Below are positions 23,663-34,677 of a DNA stretch of 64,000 bases, piece by piece. The notes beneath the pieces were generated by a model that had not been told where the DNA came from, searched no databases, and was given only the letters and a program-made list of their open reading frames with translations. This stretch comes from Athripsodes cinereus (Eukaryota; Arthropoda; Insecta; Trichoptera; Leptoceridae). The number at the start of each line of letters is the position of its first letter. Position 1 is the first letter of the stretch. The stretch spans positions 38,949,542 through 39,013,541 of the forward strand of contig OX388305.1 of assembly GCA_947579605.1 (NCBI GenBank), written 5' to 3'. The position numbers were made by a program, and so were the translations under genes.

Positions 23663-23760
23663 GATTACGTTTTATGAAAATGTTTCAACTGTTATTCCTT
23701 GCTGATTGTCCCCAAGCTGGTAGACCACCTCAGGCTGTAAAGAATTTGCTGAATACGACC

Positions 23761-23770
23761 TTTATATATA
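23761..23770 (-). promoter_or_regulatory. TATA box of gene A
   Basis: TATATATAAA on the minus strand, 99 bp upstream of the gene A ATG. With the usual ~30-bp spacing, transcription would start near 23740, giving an 80-nt 5' leader without an earlier ATG. A forkhead-type TGTTTAT core lies further upstream at 23843-23849 on the plus strand. Confidence 0.55.
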
Positions 23771-24103
23771 TAATTATCGACACAAAAATATTTAAAATAA
23801 AATTGTCGAATATTAGAAAATATATTAATCGGCTTATATATATGTTTATGATAATGTTCTCAAAATAATCCAAAATTATATTATAAGACACCTTAGGTCA
23901 ATCTATGGGCAGTTTTCAGCCTGAAAATATTAGGGAAATGTTTAAATGGGCATCCGAAAAAACAAATGGTCGACTAACATTGAACTGACTGCAATACCTA
24001 TTATTTATGATACTACAAAAAACATTGCAAAAAATGGGTGACAGATTGACGTATTGCAAAAAATGGGTGACAGCTTTATTGTGCGAGCGACTGAAAATAC
24101 ATT

Positions 24104-24196
24104 AATGGGGTGTTCACATTAAATTTGGCGAATATAGCCAGGCGAAATTTAAAATATATCGCCAGGCGAAAAAACAAAATTCGCCGGACACCCATT
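24104..24196. mobile_element. Possible short MITE
   Basis: A 93-bp stretch with ends AATGGGGTGTTC on the left and, from the right end inward, CAATGGGTGTCCGGCG, enclosing repeated GGCGAA/TTCGCC motifs. It lies directly upstream of an RTE fragment. No clear target duplication was found, so this is tentative. Confidence 0.3.
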
Positions 24197-24221
24197 GATC
24201 GTCACACCTGTTCACGCAATC

Positions 24222-24377
24222 CACAGATATAGAAACGATCTGTCAGATGCGCCTGCATGGCGCGGGAGAGCATGCATGAGGAATTGTATGACAGTGACGG
24301 AAGCGAAAGATGTATGCAAGGATAGAAGGAAGTGGCGCTCGATCCTTTCTGCCTACCCCGCGAGGGAAGCGGAGTGA
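24222..24377 (+). pseudogene. RTE-type LINE C-terminal fragment (copy 3)
   Basis: The plus frame reads GRACMRNCMTVTEAKDVC then RRKWRSILSAYPAREAE and TGA, the very end of the family ORF2, followed by TGGTATGTATGTATG, a short tetranucleotide tail. The same tail follows copy 7 at 45150-45165. Confidence 0.75.
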
Positions 24378-24499
24378 TGGTATGTATGTATGTATTTGTT
24401 TGCGTTGTTTGACATGACAGAATCGGCCTTCACAGTCACCTTAGATGGCACCGTCGGCAGGATGCTCGATTAAATTCAGTCTCTCAATAATACCCGGCA

Positions 24500-25300
24500 A
24501 CGGGTACAAGGCATTATTATTATTTCGTATCTCATTTATTTTACAAAACAATATTGGATTCTACATTTTAAACACAATATAAGATTAACAATAAAATTTA
24601 AAAATAACATTAAATAACAAAAACCTTATTAAAATAAATATATACCTATTCAAATTCAAATTCGAATGTTTTTTATTTAAATAAAATTTACAATTGAACA
24701 ATATTACATACACACCTTATTACTAAAAAAGCACATTTATTACATATTTGACCCTCAAAATTGCAAAATCGTGCTCAAATGTAGAACCCCAACATTATTC
24801 GAGTTGATTCTTCCATGATGTTCTATGAAATAGTACAATCATGGGAGATCACTTACAGAGCTACAGGGACAAAAACCTTCTTACTATCCTGGTGGACGAT
24901 AGAAGTACGGCCTTCTGCATGCTGTATTTGAGCCTGTCATCTACTCCTAGTTTTCTGAGATTGCTTGACAGACTCTTAGGTATTAAACCATTCACAGACA
25001 ACACTATAGGCACGATGATTGTGGTAGGTGTTCTCCACATATCCTTGATTTATTTGAGTGCGGTATAGTGATGTCAATGATGTATGTTTTACGGCATCTG
25101 CGATCAACCAACACAATATCTGGTCGATTAGCTAGAATAGTTCGATCAGTTTGAATTGGTCGATCCCAGTAGAGTTTAGTGTCATTGTTTTCAAGTACCG
25201 ATACTGGACAATAATAATTATAGTATGGTAATTTTGATTCCTGTTCAATTAAATTAATTTTCAAAGCTAAATTTTGATGTATTATTATTATTATTATGAC
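24500..25300 (-). pseudogene. LINE 3' end, copy 1 of a two-copy family
   Basis: Shares strong identity with 50256-50985. The minus strand encodes YWDRPIQTDRTILANRPDIVLVDRR and YIIDITIPH, a segment common near the ORF2 C-terminus of some non-LTR elements, continuing into KSLSNNLRKLGV-type residues and a 3' untranslated part that ends in AAT repeats at about 24505. This copy lacks a ~60-bp stretch near 25055 that copy 2 retains, so it is deleted as well as 5'-truncated. The clade is not assigned. Confidence 0.7.
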
Positions 25301-26170
25301 ATGTAGGTGAGAAGCTAACGCCGTAGATAATGTTGGATTAATGAATAACTAATATAATCTCGATTATGTTGGGTAACAAAAACTAGTTTGAAATTTTATT
25401 TCTTCAAGTGTGACGAATCTGAAAACTTTGCAAAACAATCGAATGTAATGTTTCTTTTAATATTTGCTTTATTATGCCTACATACTGTACATTTATTTAT
25501 GATTATTATAACAGATGCATTAATATGCTAATGCATTAAATAATAACCTGTCTACAAAAATCGTCTATGTTTCGGATTCAATCTAAACGTAAATCAGTAG
25601 ACTTAAGTTTTACTGGCCGATATTGTTTCCCTGTCCATCCACAATGCATCATGACTTCTTCTACAAGTGGAATGCCCAGCAATTTATTGCAGTAAATAAA
25701 TATGCATGTTTTCCTCTCCATGTGCACGTACAGCACGAATTATTTGATTTTTTTGACCGATTCAAAATAGTGCATTGTTCAAATTTATTTAATTTATGTT
25801 ATTTTAATAAGTGTGTGTGTAAGGGTGTTTTTATTTGTATTGATCTCTCTTCTTTTTGCTTTTAATTGTAATGAATTTTTTGACACAATTGGATGTCGGG
25901 AACTGGATTTTACTTACTAGAAATGTAGATGTTTATCATATTTTGGACCACTCTAGATTAATTATTCCAGTTGATCACACTCACCGATAGTCAACCTATT
26001 TGAATAGGTATTAAAAAGGTAGGTATGTTGTATATGGTACACATCCATAATATGGACACACATATTATGTGAACTTCCTAAAGGAGTACATGACACAGAG
26101 TTTTGACGCTTATGAATCGACTCAATGCTTGGTTAATCATGCAATTAAGTCCTAACTGAAAAAAACATTT
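25301..26170. other. Intergenic, no gene seen
   Basis: AT-rich. A plus-strand frame at 25623-25865 (80 codons) has no recognisable features and is not called. Confidence 0.4.
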
Positions 26171-26174
26171 CACC

Positions 26175-26290
26175 TTTCTTTCCGTCACAGTCATACAATT
26201 CCTCATTAATGCTCTCCTGTTCAATGTGCTCGACTCGTGACCGTCCTGTGGAATCTGGTTTATATGATCTTGCCATTTGATCCTCGTTCC
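26175..26290 (-). pseudogene. RTE-type LINE C-terminal fragment (copy 4)
   Basis: The minus strand aligns to the 45-kb copy over the DNA for WQDHLNQFLQDG through MRNCMTVT, but the frame is shifted, so it translates as an unrelated Ser/Arg/Glu-rich peptide. Best recognised at nucleotide level. Confidence 0.65.
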
Positions 26291-26439
26291 ATAAAATAGA
26301 ATAAGATCTCTGTTTGCGCCAAAGATTGGTGTACTGTGGAGTGAAGGAGAGATGACATATTAGAATTTGTATAATTATAGGAATTAAGAAATTATTCCTG
26401 TCTCTCTTCCTTCCATTCCCTTTTCCCATGTGTATCAAT

Positions 26440-27429
26440 GTTTCCTTTTCGCTACCTTACCTTGGAATCGACTGAACGAGTACGTCAAGGTCATCAGTAC
26501 AATTTGATACGCGCTAAGTTACCGTCGCATACTCGCATTCGTACTAACGCATTAAAAAATATTATTACCGCATCGCATATTTCAAAAAATACTTTCATCA
26601 ACGCAGCATCATTCTCTTTACAATTCTTAAAAATATCATATATTTTAAATTTTGTCGTGTTATGCAAAAGGACGGAAGGGATTCAAGGATTTCCATCTTT
26701 CCACTTCTCCTTGAACAAAGGTAGGAATTTTATGTTTCTTGATTCTTGCTAGATGTCCAAATTTCTTTGAGTGTCTTTCTTTCCTACATTCCGCAAATAC
26801 AGTCCACTTAATCTCCGCGCCAACAGTCTCACTGAATTTGAAAAAAGGAGAATTTAGCCTTCCAAACTTACAATTAAGAGTCTGAGACCTATTCTTTACC
26901 GGAAACTCTGTGGGAAACCTCAGAGAATTGTATTTTTAAAACCAGAAATACTTTTGTTTTCATTTCGGGCTGCGATTTATTCGGTCTTTTTATTATGCTT
27001 CTTCAACAAGTTGTGTAAATGTAATATAGGATTATATAATCGTAATATAAACCCTAATACATCATTCGGCGCAAGTAATTAAACTTTTGTAAAGCATAAA
27101 CCATCTGACCAACTGTTTTCTGACTTTAATACTTAAGAGAAAAGCTGTAATGCCCATTTACAAGGAATATAGTAGGTATAACTGATCTGATCCACCCGGC
27201 GGAGCGCATTAGTCTAAAAAAAATACCAAAAAATACGTCATTTGCGCAAAACCTCTTTTACTGAATATTAGTCCCACCATGGAGTGAAGTGGTATAATGC
27301 TTTACCGGTGGATTGCAAGGATCTGGCAAATATTGGTGTAGCTAGTTTTGGAAATATTTCTTAAGTAGATTTTTTAGATACAGATTTATTAGCTAAAACA
27401 AAATCCGTGTTGCAGCACAGCATTCTTAC
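26440..27429. other. Intergenic, no gene seen
   Basis: AT-rich sequence with a short plus frame (26438-26752) of no recognisable type. No repeat was identified. Confidence 0.35.
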
Positions 27430-27770
27430 TTTACTTTTCGTATGGCTTGGTGTATCGATAAATCTTAACCCATGTGTCTGGGCTGCAGCGCTGATAGCCA
27501 GCTCACCGCCTCCGGTCCAGCTTCATGGATGTCCTACAAGACCCCGCTGTTTTCTTTGAGATGGCAGCCCTGCACTTTGTGTTTCAGCGTTTGCAAATCT
27601 CCACATTCACAATCAGGGGTATCTCTTTTTCCCCACCTCGACAGAATGTAGTTACAGCATCCATATTCTGTCCTGACTCTATTTTGCTGTACCCAAACCT
27701 TTCCCGGCAGATCAAAACCAGGTACAGTATTCTGAGTATAATTTATGTTATAAAGTGAAATATCCATCCA
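27430..27770 (-). pseudogene. LINE ORF2 C-terminal zinc-tail fragment
   Basis: The minus strand reads PGFDLPGKVWVQQNRVRTEYG, RWGKRDTPDCECGDLQTLKH and then IHEAGPEA-type residues in a second frame. This is the C-terminal Cys/His tail of a non-LTR element of another family than the RTE copies. At least one frameshift. Confidence 0.65.
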
Positions 27771-27774
27771 CTCA

Positions 27775-27990
27775 TTCCCTCACGCCGTATCCCAAGTGGG
27801 GTAGGCAGAGAGAACGGAACGCCATATAGATTGGTCCTTACATACTTCTTTCGCTTCTTCTACAGTCATACAATGTCTCATGCATGCACGTCGATTTCTC
27901 TTACTCAAAACACGACCATCCTTAAGAATTTGATCTACATGATCAAGCCATGTAGTTCTCGGACGCCCGCGCTTCCTCACACTCACATTG
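27775..27990 (-). pseudogene. RTE-type LINE C-terminal fragment (copy 5)
   Basis: The minus frame reads VRKRGRPRTTWLDHVDQIL, RRACMRHCMTVEEAKEVC and SIWRSVLSAYPTWDTA. It differs from copy 7 in several residues shared with copies 8 and 9, suggesting at least two subfamilies. Confidence 0.75.
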
Positions 27991-27999
27991 AAATATGGT

Positions 28000-29790
28000 A
28001 TTTATGTAGAAATATCGACTCGACGCATATGACCAATATTTAGTGATAAGTGAATTAGTTCTGGTCGGTCGGCCTTTTAGGCCTGCACAATGACCCGCCC
28101 GTCAGGGCAATGAAGGTTTGAATGTACAGATGAATAGGTCTACGAGGTCCGAGTGTGAGATGGATCTCTCTTCAATTTATCTAAAAAAACACTTATTCAT
28201 AGAACACAAAAAATATTTATCTTTTTGAAAACATAATATTTAAATTAATTGTCAATATTAGTGTTAAGGCACTGACAAGATCAACCTCCTGAATCCTCCA
28301 AAAAAATATTCCAACATCATCTAACACTTTTTAACTATAATTCTTCAATACTCCTGTACATGAATCTTTGTATAACACATTGTTTATGGCAAAACTAGCG
28401 AATAGTTCTAAAAATGTGATAATTTGCTTAAAATGGCGAATAAAGTGATATGTGAGGCTTATCATTAACTACTTCTGTTATAAATACTAGAAGGAGGCAT
28501 ATCCGAGATAGAACCTGTGTGCGCTCTAGAGTTGCAACGAGGGGACAAAAAAAACGGGAGACCTGTGCAAACTCAAATCAACATGTGGAATGGAGATTAT
28601 GTCCGCGCTCCTATTAAATTTTCTTTATTTTGATTTTTTTTTATTTTTAATGATATTAAAATTTTCCAATACATTACAACTTTTACTTTGTTATGTTTAG
28701 GTAAGATTAGGTTAGTTATATAGAAATAGGATATAGAAAAATCTATTTGTCCTGTCCCTTATGTTATATGTTCTGTGCATTATTTCATATGCACCTTTCT
28801 AAATCATCATAATGGTCCTTCGAACCGGATCGTGATTTTGTAGGTTGGTTGGTTATGGTCTTCAGAGCCGAATCATAATCAATAATTATAGATAAGTTGT
28901 GTTCCTCAAGCCTAACCACGATTTATGGTAAATGGTCGTGGTCCTTCGAACCGGATGATGATTTATTAATTTTCTGGTTTGCTAAAGTGTGGTGCCATAT
29001 ATAATACATTTTTTATGCGCACTAGAATTTTATACAACGCATTCTTGAATAAAATTACAGTCACCATAAGTTTCTCAGATACCATCAATTTTATATGAAA
29101 ACAAGCAAAGACACCAGAAAAAGATGGATAAACAACCCGGGGAGGAAAAAAGAAGATTCTGGGATTTCCATGACAAAAACTACACAGGATAAAATCGATT
29201 ACTGTATATCTTAACTTACGTGACTTTTAATAAATTAGAATATTTAAACTATTATTGTAGCTGTTTCGATTAATGTTAAAATAAAATTTGTACTGATTAT
29301 AATACAGATTCTTTACTTATCTTATTTTAGTCAAAAATAACATCATATTGAACTGATAACACAATATGCCTACTAATACACTCTTGCACACAACTGTGGT
29401 GTAAGAGTGCGCATTTGAGGGTGTTTTTGTTTTATTATTTTTTGTATATAATAGTATCTTAGGAAATTTTACTATAAATATCTAAGAGACAATATACCAA
29501 ACTACTTAAAGACATTACTAAGCAGGTATTTTTTTTTAAATTATCCGTAAAAAATCAAATAATATCTTAAGTGCGCACTCTTGTACCGATCTACCCTATC
29601 GTTATTAAAATAAAAATATACAGTGATGAATAAACTGGTTGGTTGCCAGAAATTGCCTGCAGGCAATAAACCCTACTTTTTACTAGGTACTTAAAAAATG
29701 TACAATAAAGATCATTTTATTTTATTTTAATAAAAAAAAAACTAAATAAAACAAAGAAAGAGTCAGATGACGTAACATTCTACAAACTTA
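28000..29790. other. Intergenic with two BEL-type primer-site motifs
   Basis: Mostly AT-rich. TGGTCCTTCGAACCGG occurs at 28813-28828 and 28939-28954 on the plus strand, identical to the primer-binding site of the BEL/Pao element at 21406-21421. The surrounding sequence has no coding region or LTR pair that I could find, so it is probably leader remnant of another BEL element. Confidence 0.45.
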
Positions 29791-29794
29791 AGAA

Positions 29795-30060
29795 GTGTTA
29801 ACCAGGGTTGGCGAAAAAAGGCAACTCCTCAAAAGAATCTGCCAACAACGAGCTACCTGGATTGGCCCCAACATCAGGCACCCAGGACTGCTCATCGCAA
29901 TCGCAGAGGGTAGGACCGAAGGCACAAATGGCAGAGGCCGACCGGGAGCAGCCTATATGGACCAACTGAAGAGGGAAAGAGGGACATGAGCTGTGGCTCA
30001 TACATGGAGTTGAAGAGACTGGCTGAGAATAGGGAGGAAGGGAGAAGAAAGATCAAACTC
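29795..30060 (+). pseudogene. LINE ORF2 C-terminal fragment
   Basis: The plus frame includes KRQLLKRICQQRATWIGPNIR and GRTEGTNGRGRPGAAYMDQL, with later pieces in other frames. It resembles the basic, Arg/Gly-rich segment near the end of non-LTR ORF2 proteins. It ends without an RT domain. Confidence 0.5.
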
Positions 30061-30391
30061 GTTGCAGACCAATCCAATGGATTGTAATTCATTATTTATA
30101 GATGGTTAATAGAGACATTAATTGATCTTTGTTTAAATCATACCATTAATTATTGATCTATGTTCGAATCAAGTCGCAAGATGAAAGGGTTATAAAAATA
30201 ATACTGTACAATAATAGTAATTGTTGGAAGCAAATGTGCATATATAATTAATAAATTGTTTACAATACTACACGTGCAGTTTAATTTAGATAGAAATACA
30301 TAATTAATATTATAATTTATTGTTTGATAACCTTTGTTAGATCGCACCTGTACAATTAATATGAATAAAATAAGAAAAAGGAATCAGAAAC

Positions 30392-30584
30392 CTCGATTGG
30401 AGAACCATGTCGTCACAATGCAACATTGTGTAAAATCTAATCGGAAGAAGTGAGAAAGGTGTCCCAACGCTTACGAATTGGCTCTAGGCTGGCTTAAGTG
30501 ATCACTTCTGGTGTCCATGGACAACGTTCACCAATTCCACCATTCTCACTGTCACGATTTAAGGTCCACCAATCGAGAGACGCT
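30392..30584. mobile_element. Palindromic MITE-like repeat
   Basis: Ends are inverted: CTCGATTGGAGAACC on the left and, from the right end inward, CTCGATTGGTGGACC. Inner parts are also partly self-complementary (GTGAGAAAGGTG versus CACCATTCTCAC in inverse order). A rearranged copy lies at 31085-31240. No coding capacity. Confidence 0.5.
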
Positions 30585-30744
30585 TTATGCAAACCTTAGA
30601 AGCAACCATCTTTTTGGGATCTCATTTTTCAGAAAAAGGAGTAGGTATATAAAGATTGTAAATGTGGCGTTTCGTCTTTTCTGCCTACTCCATTTGTGAT
30701 TCAGTGTGAGGGTATAGTACAATACCTGAAGCATTAAATTTATC

Positions 30745-30812
30745 ACATATTACTATCTTTGACTCAGATATAGTAATGTGTAATATTACTATCTTTGACT
30801 CAGATATAGTTA
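30745..30812. repeat. Short tandem duplication
   Basis: ATTACTATCTTTGACTCAGA followed by TATAGT occurs twice, at about 30748 and 30785. A third partial copy of CATATCTTTGACTCA lies at 30953. Confidence 0.6.
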
Positions 30813-30972
30813 GTAATCTGTAATTCGGAGATGCCAACATTGGTATAGCGGTACTAGACTAGAGAGAGTTGAAATATAAGTAAATTGTCACCTAAACGGA
30901 TAAATAGGAGTTCTCGGATTCCAGAAATATCCGACAAATAAAGATATTTCAACATATCTTTGACTCAAACCA

Positions 30973-31085
30973 ATCTGGGTACCTAGACTACAAACGAACT
31001 TTTCGACAATGTACCTATGTATGGTACATTGTAGATAAGTTCGTTTGTAGTTGATCGCCAAATGCAATTTGTCTAGGTAACCAGA
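30973..31085. repeat. Near-perfect hairpin, 28-bp arms plus 15-bp outer arms
   Basis: Inner arms 30988-31015 and 31023-31050 pair with two or three mismatches around a 7-nt loop (TATGTAT). Outer arms TCTGGGTACCTAGAC (30973-30987) and GTCTAGGTAACCAGA (31071-31085) also pair after a 20-nt bulge. It could be a foldback element or a small-RNA hairpin. Confidence 0.65.
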
Positions 31086-31245
31086 TATCTCGATCGGTGA
31101 ACCATGTTTACTTAATAAAGTAAGATAGTGATAATGACGGAATTAGTAAACGTTATCTACTGACACCGACAGCTATCACTTAAATCAGCCTAGAGTCAAT
31201 TCGTATGCCTTTTGACACCACATTGGATTAAATTTTGCATGATGT
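31085..31245. repeat. Second copy of the 30.4-kb MITE-like repeat
   Basis: Begins TCTCGATCGGTGAACCATG, matching the left end at 30392 in direct orientation. The middle (GACTCTAGGCTGATTTAAG on the minus strand) matches 30494-30520 in inverse orientation. Diverged. Confidence 0.45.
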
Positions 31246-31671
31246 TACATCGTTTATTATCGTTGTGTTTAAAGTGATCGCAACTATTTAAGATAAATTG
31301 AAAAAAAAAAAAACAGTATGTTTAACTTCCAAATGACTTTTATTAACATCGCTTACTAGTATTTAGAGACACTCGACTACATCTTCAGGCGGTTAGAACA
31401 TTTTTTTTTCAATTATCTTAGCATCTATTTAAACTGAGTGATTTCGACGATCATAAGTCACACGCCCTTTCAATAATTTGTATTGCAACTGTTTATTACA
31501 AACAGTTAGTCATATCTGGCTACCCCATTTAAGAAAAATACCGTATTGTTTAGACAGATATGTATTACCATATTAATTGTCGGAGATGTGCGATATCGAG
31601 ATCAGCAGTAAAAGACGGCACATGCTTCGCTCTTATGCGGATTTTTTTGTTTGTTTAAATTTAAAAGATCG

Positions 31672-31850
31672 ATATGTCTGGGATCTTTGTTATAATTCCA
31701 AATACAACCTTATACACCTTTCACAGTAAGCTTAATTAAAGCTTGTGTCGTGAAAGGGGAAATTGCCGGCACCTGGAATCGAACCACGGACCCCATATTC
31801 ACGAGGCCGAGACTCTACCTCCAGACTACTGACGAACTCTTTGAAAAATG
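31672..31850 (-). mobile_element. tRNA-headed SINE, copy 1
   Basis: Minus-strand order: head GAGTTCGTCAGTAG...GGTAGAGTCTCGGCC (A box), GGTTCGATTCC (B box), CAGGTGCCGGC, body ending CTTTCACGACACAAGC, CTGTGAAAGGTGTATAAGG, then an AT-rich tail. The same family is at 60117-60286 and 61983-62147. Confidence 0.75.
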
Positions 31851-32688
31851 TTTGATTGGTCTTACTAAACATGCCACACATGAGTCAAGTTTTCGAACAT
31901 CCATGAGCTTTCTGATAACTACATCCAATTCACTTTCATTCATTGTTTAGGTAGTAGAATTCCATAACAAAATTATAAAACAGAGGTTTTCTTCAACTGT
32001 GTGATTTATTCTCAAGAAAGACGCTCAAGAGATTGACAATATCTTAATAAGACAAAAGAGGTCTCTCTGAAGAATAATATATCACATTTATGTAGTATAA
32101 GAACACATTTTTGTTTTTTTTTTTTTAATTTCATTAATACATCCACTTTGATATGAAGTGAGTCTTTCTTTAATTTAATGTATGAAAAACAACACTTATG
32201 CACGGAACACAAAAAATATGTTTATTTTTTTAAATTAAATAAAATACATAATTATATCAATATGCATAAGTGTTTAGATACTGGCAATGTATTTTAATAC
32301 AATTAAATTATAATAATTAATTGATGAAGCAATACAAAACAAAAATGTGGTTTCATATAATATAAAAATGTAATAATTTAAATGAACAAACAAAATAATC
32401 TTTCTACTATATTCTTGAATAATTTTTAAAATAAAACACGATATATAGTTATTCTACTATTGACTTTATTTATTTTTGCGAGCCGGCTTTCAAGAGCTTC
32501 CGCTCTCATCGTCAGGCAAAAGTAAAGTGAAGCTTCATTACAAGTTAAGTATGTGACAAACAGAAAACAAATTAAAATTAAAGAGATGTGTTATTGTCAT
32601 GTAACTCTATATCGTGTTTCATTTAAAAAAATATTAACATGAACTTCCACCAAGAACCGTCGGTCGATAAATTAAACTTTATATATTC
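31851..32688. other. Intergenic, no gene seen
   Basis: AT-rich. Around 32478-32520 a GC-richer island (GAGCCGGCTTTCAAGAGC, CGCTCTCATCGTCAGG) may be transposon-derived but was not assigned. Confidence 0.35.
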
Positions 32689-33063
32689 TTGAATACTGTA
32701 TTACAGTATATGGATAATTTGGACGAGACTATTGTTAACCCTCTTGCTACCAGTGTGCCCGTACGGGAACATGAAGAGTTTAATTTACGAAAAATCGCCT
32801 GGTTAGAAAAGAATTTATATTTTATGCGGAAATTATTAAGAAAACTTGACTTGATAAAATGGAATAAGAATTTTTCTGATAAAGTCACTTATTTGATGTG
32901 TAATTTATTCACAAACTTTTATTTTATTTTTTGGTCACAATTTCCACATTTAGAATCTTTAATTAGAAAATTGAAATGGGTGCTATTATTTTATGCGTCC
33001 ATATTTTCTAAATTTTATTATTGTGTATTTTTTGTAATGATTTATATGAAAAAAACAATATAA
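32689..33063 (+). CDS. Unassigned open frame, 124 codons
   Basis: An open frame from ATG 32689. The N-terminal half is charged (NLDETIVNPLATSVPVREHE, LRKIAWLEKN), followed by hydrophobic stretches (NLFTNFYFIFW, KWVLLFYASIFSKFYYCVFF) that could form one or two membrane segments. No family is recognised, no promoter or splice context is convincing, and AT-rich DNA readily gives such frames. It may be chance or a decayed element piece. Reported only because it is longer than expected for its surroundings. Confidence 0.2.
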   Translation: MNTVLQYMDNLDETIVNPLATSVPVREHEEFNLRKIAWLEKNLYFMRKLLRKLDLIKWNKNFSDKVTYLMCNLFTNFYFIFWSQFPHLESLIRKLKWVLLFYASIFSKFYYCVFFVMIYMKKTI

Positions 33064-33111
33064 ATAACAGCTTCATAGAATTTGTAACGCGTTTTTAAAC
33101 TGTTTTTATCT

Positions 33112-33291
33112 TTGGAGGCTGTGGGAGAGGGCAGAAGACCGGTTGGCCGTCCTAGAAGAAGCTGGCAAGGGCAGGTGTCAAACTTGTGTGTTGAAAGGTT
33201 TGGTTTGGAGTGGCCAGAGGTCCTGGAAGCAGCAGTGGACAGGGATCTCTGGAGGAAGTACCTAGGCGCAATGGGCCCCCGACCCAACTAG
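33112..33291 (+). pseudogene. LINE ORF2 C-terminal fragment
   Basis: Frame: GEGRRPVGRPRRSWQGQV, LEWPEVLEAAVDRDLWRKYL, ending GPRPN and TAG, then GTATGTATGTATG as a short tail. This is the extreme C-terminus of a non-LTR ORF2, distinct from the RTE copies listed above. Confidence 0.7.
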
Positions 33292-33419
33292 GACAAGGGG
33301 AAGAAGATGTATGTATGTATGTTTTTAAACTGATGATATCCTTGTACAAACAAATGCGCCTCGCTCAAAAACGGTAAGCGATAGTTAAAAAATTATTTCA
33401 CCAAAAATCATCTTTTTTT

Positions 33420-34326
33420 TGTTTATTCATTGTTTATGATTATAAAGAATGATTCCAGGACTCTTGAATTTAATTTGGTAGTGAGAGGGTTTTAATGATG
33501 TGCCTTCAAGTTTGTTTTTATTTTTTTTTATTTTATAGAGACACTCACAGAAAACTGACAACACAATACATAACTAGTAATGTTTTATTGTTAAAAAACT
33601 AGTAATATAAAATATAGATAAAGATAATGTCAAAACTATAATCAACTAAATAAATAATAACACTTATAAATATAAATAATAATAACATAATCAGACCATA
33701 AATACATACATAACAATATAATAACAACACAAAACAAATAACACATACAAACAACTCACACAATAATTAATATTAAAAAATGTACCCATTAATTTTAAGA
33801 TAAAATTATACGTGCACAATCAAAATCTTTACATTGTCTAGAATAGAATTATTAACATTGCTTCACTTTTGATGATCATGCAGAGTGTCAGAGTCAAACC
33901 TGCTCATCAAAAGTGAACACGTCTGTTCACACTTGTTCATCCTATGCTTTCACTGCCATGTCAACACTCTCGGTCATGTTGTATGTAGTTTGACGTATAT
34001 TCGTAAAAAAAATCATTAAATCAATAAAAAAAATTATAATTACACTTATTAAAAATTAAAAAAAAAATATATAATTCTCCACAGCATGATAAATTTGTGT
34101 ATGATTCTGACGTACAATAGAAATTCATAGAGAATAAGACAAATAATAGGATAAAACTTGTTTATGGTGGTTTCAGTGATACGATCTAAAAAATAATAAT
34201 ATTAAAAACAAAAACAAGAGGAGAAAATTAAATAATTTTAATATCACTATTTCAAAAATATAAGAACTGTAACATCAAAGCACAATAAAATTCATTTGAA
34301 TAAATTAATATGCTTTGGAGAACGTT
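33420..34326. other. Intergenic, AT-rich
   Basis: No coding signal. On the minus strand this lies downstream of gene B. The first AATAAA for gene B is at about 34327-34332. Confidence 0.4.
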
Positions 34327-34395
34327 TTTATTCCTTAAACGAAGCAAATATCCGATGTTAGATATAAAAATAATATTTTTTTCTGGTGAGGATTT

Positions 34396-34655
34396 TTTTT
34401 TATCCCGTGGAGCACCCGGTAAAGAATTGGTCTCCCGCTCTTCTCTGTAAGTTTTCGAGTGTCCTGTAAAAGGCAGGTGTTCGAAAAAATTAAGACATTT
34501 TACATCTACATTCAGCGATGAGGTTTGCCACCCATCCTGAATGTCTTGATTTTATATTGGCACGGAGAGGACAGCTTGCATGTTTCTTACATGCAGCTGG
34601 TCTGCTGGCTACCCCACTTGTGGGATATGCCGTGATGGTATAGTAGTAGTAGTAG
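34396..34655 (+). repeat. Retroposon-like repeat in the gene B 3' region
   Basis: Starts CCCGTGGAGCACCCGG and ends GGGATATGCCGTGATGG followed by a TAG repeat. It matches 58197-58454 closely over its whole length. It lies between the gene B stop codon and the nearest downstream AATAAA, so it may be transcribed as part of the gene B 3' UTR. Confidence 0.7.
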
Positions 34656-34677
34656 TAGGATTTTTTTTTAAATAATT

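Noticed and set aside
25623..25865. An 80-codon plus-strand frame rich in Phe/Cys/His
   Set aside because: No recognisable domain or gene context; the length is within chance expectation for this composition.
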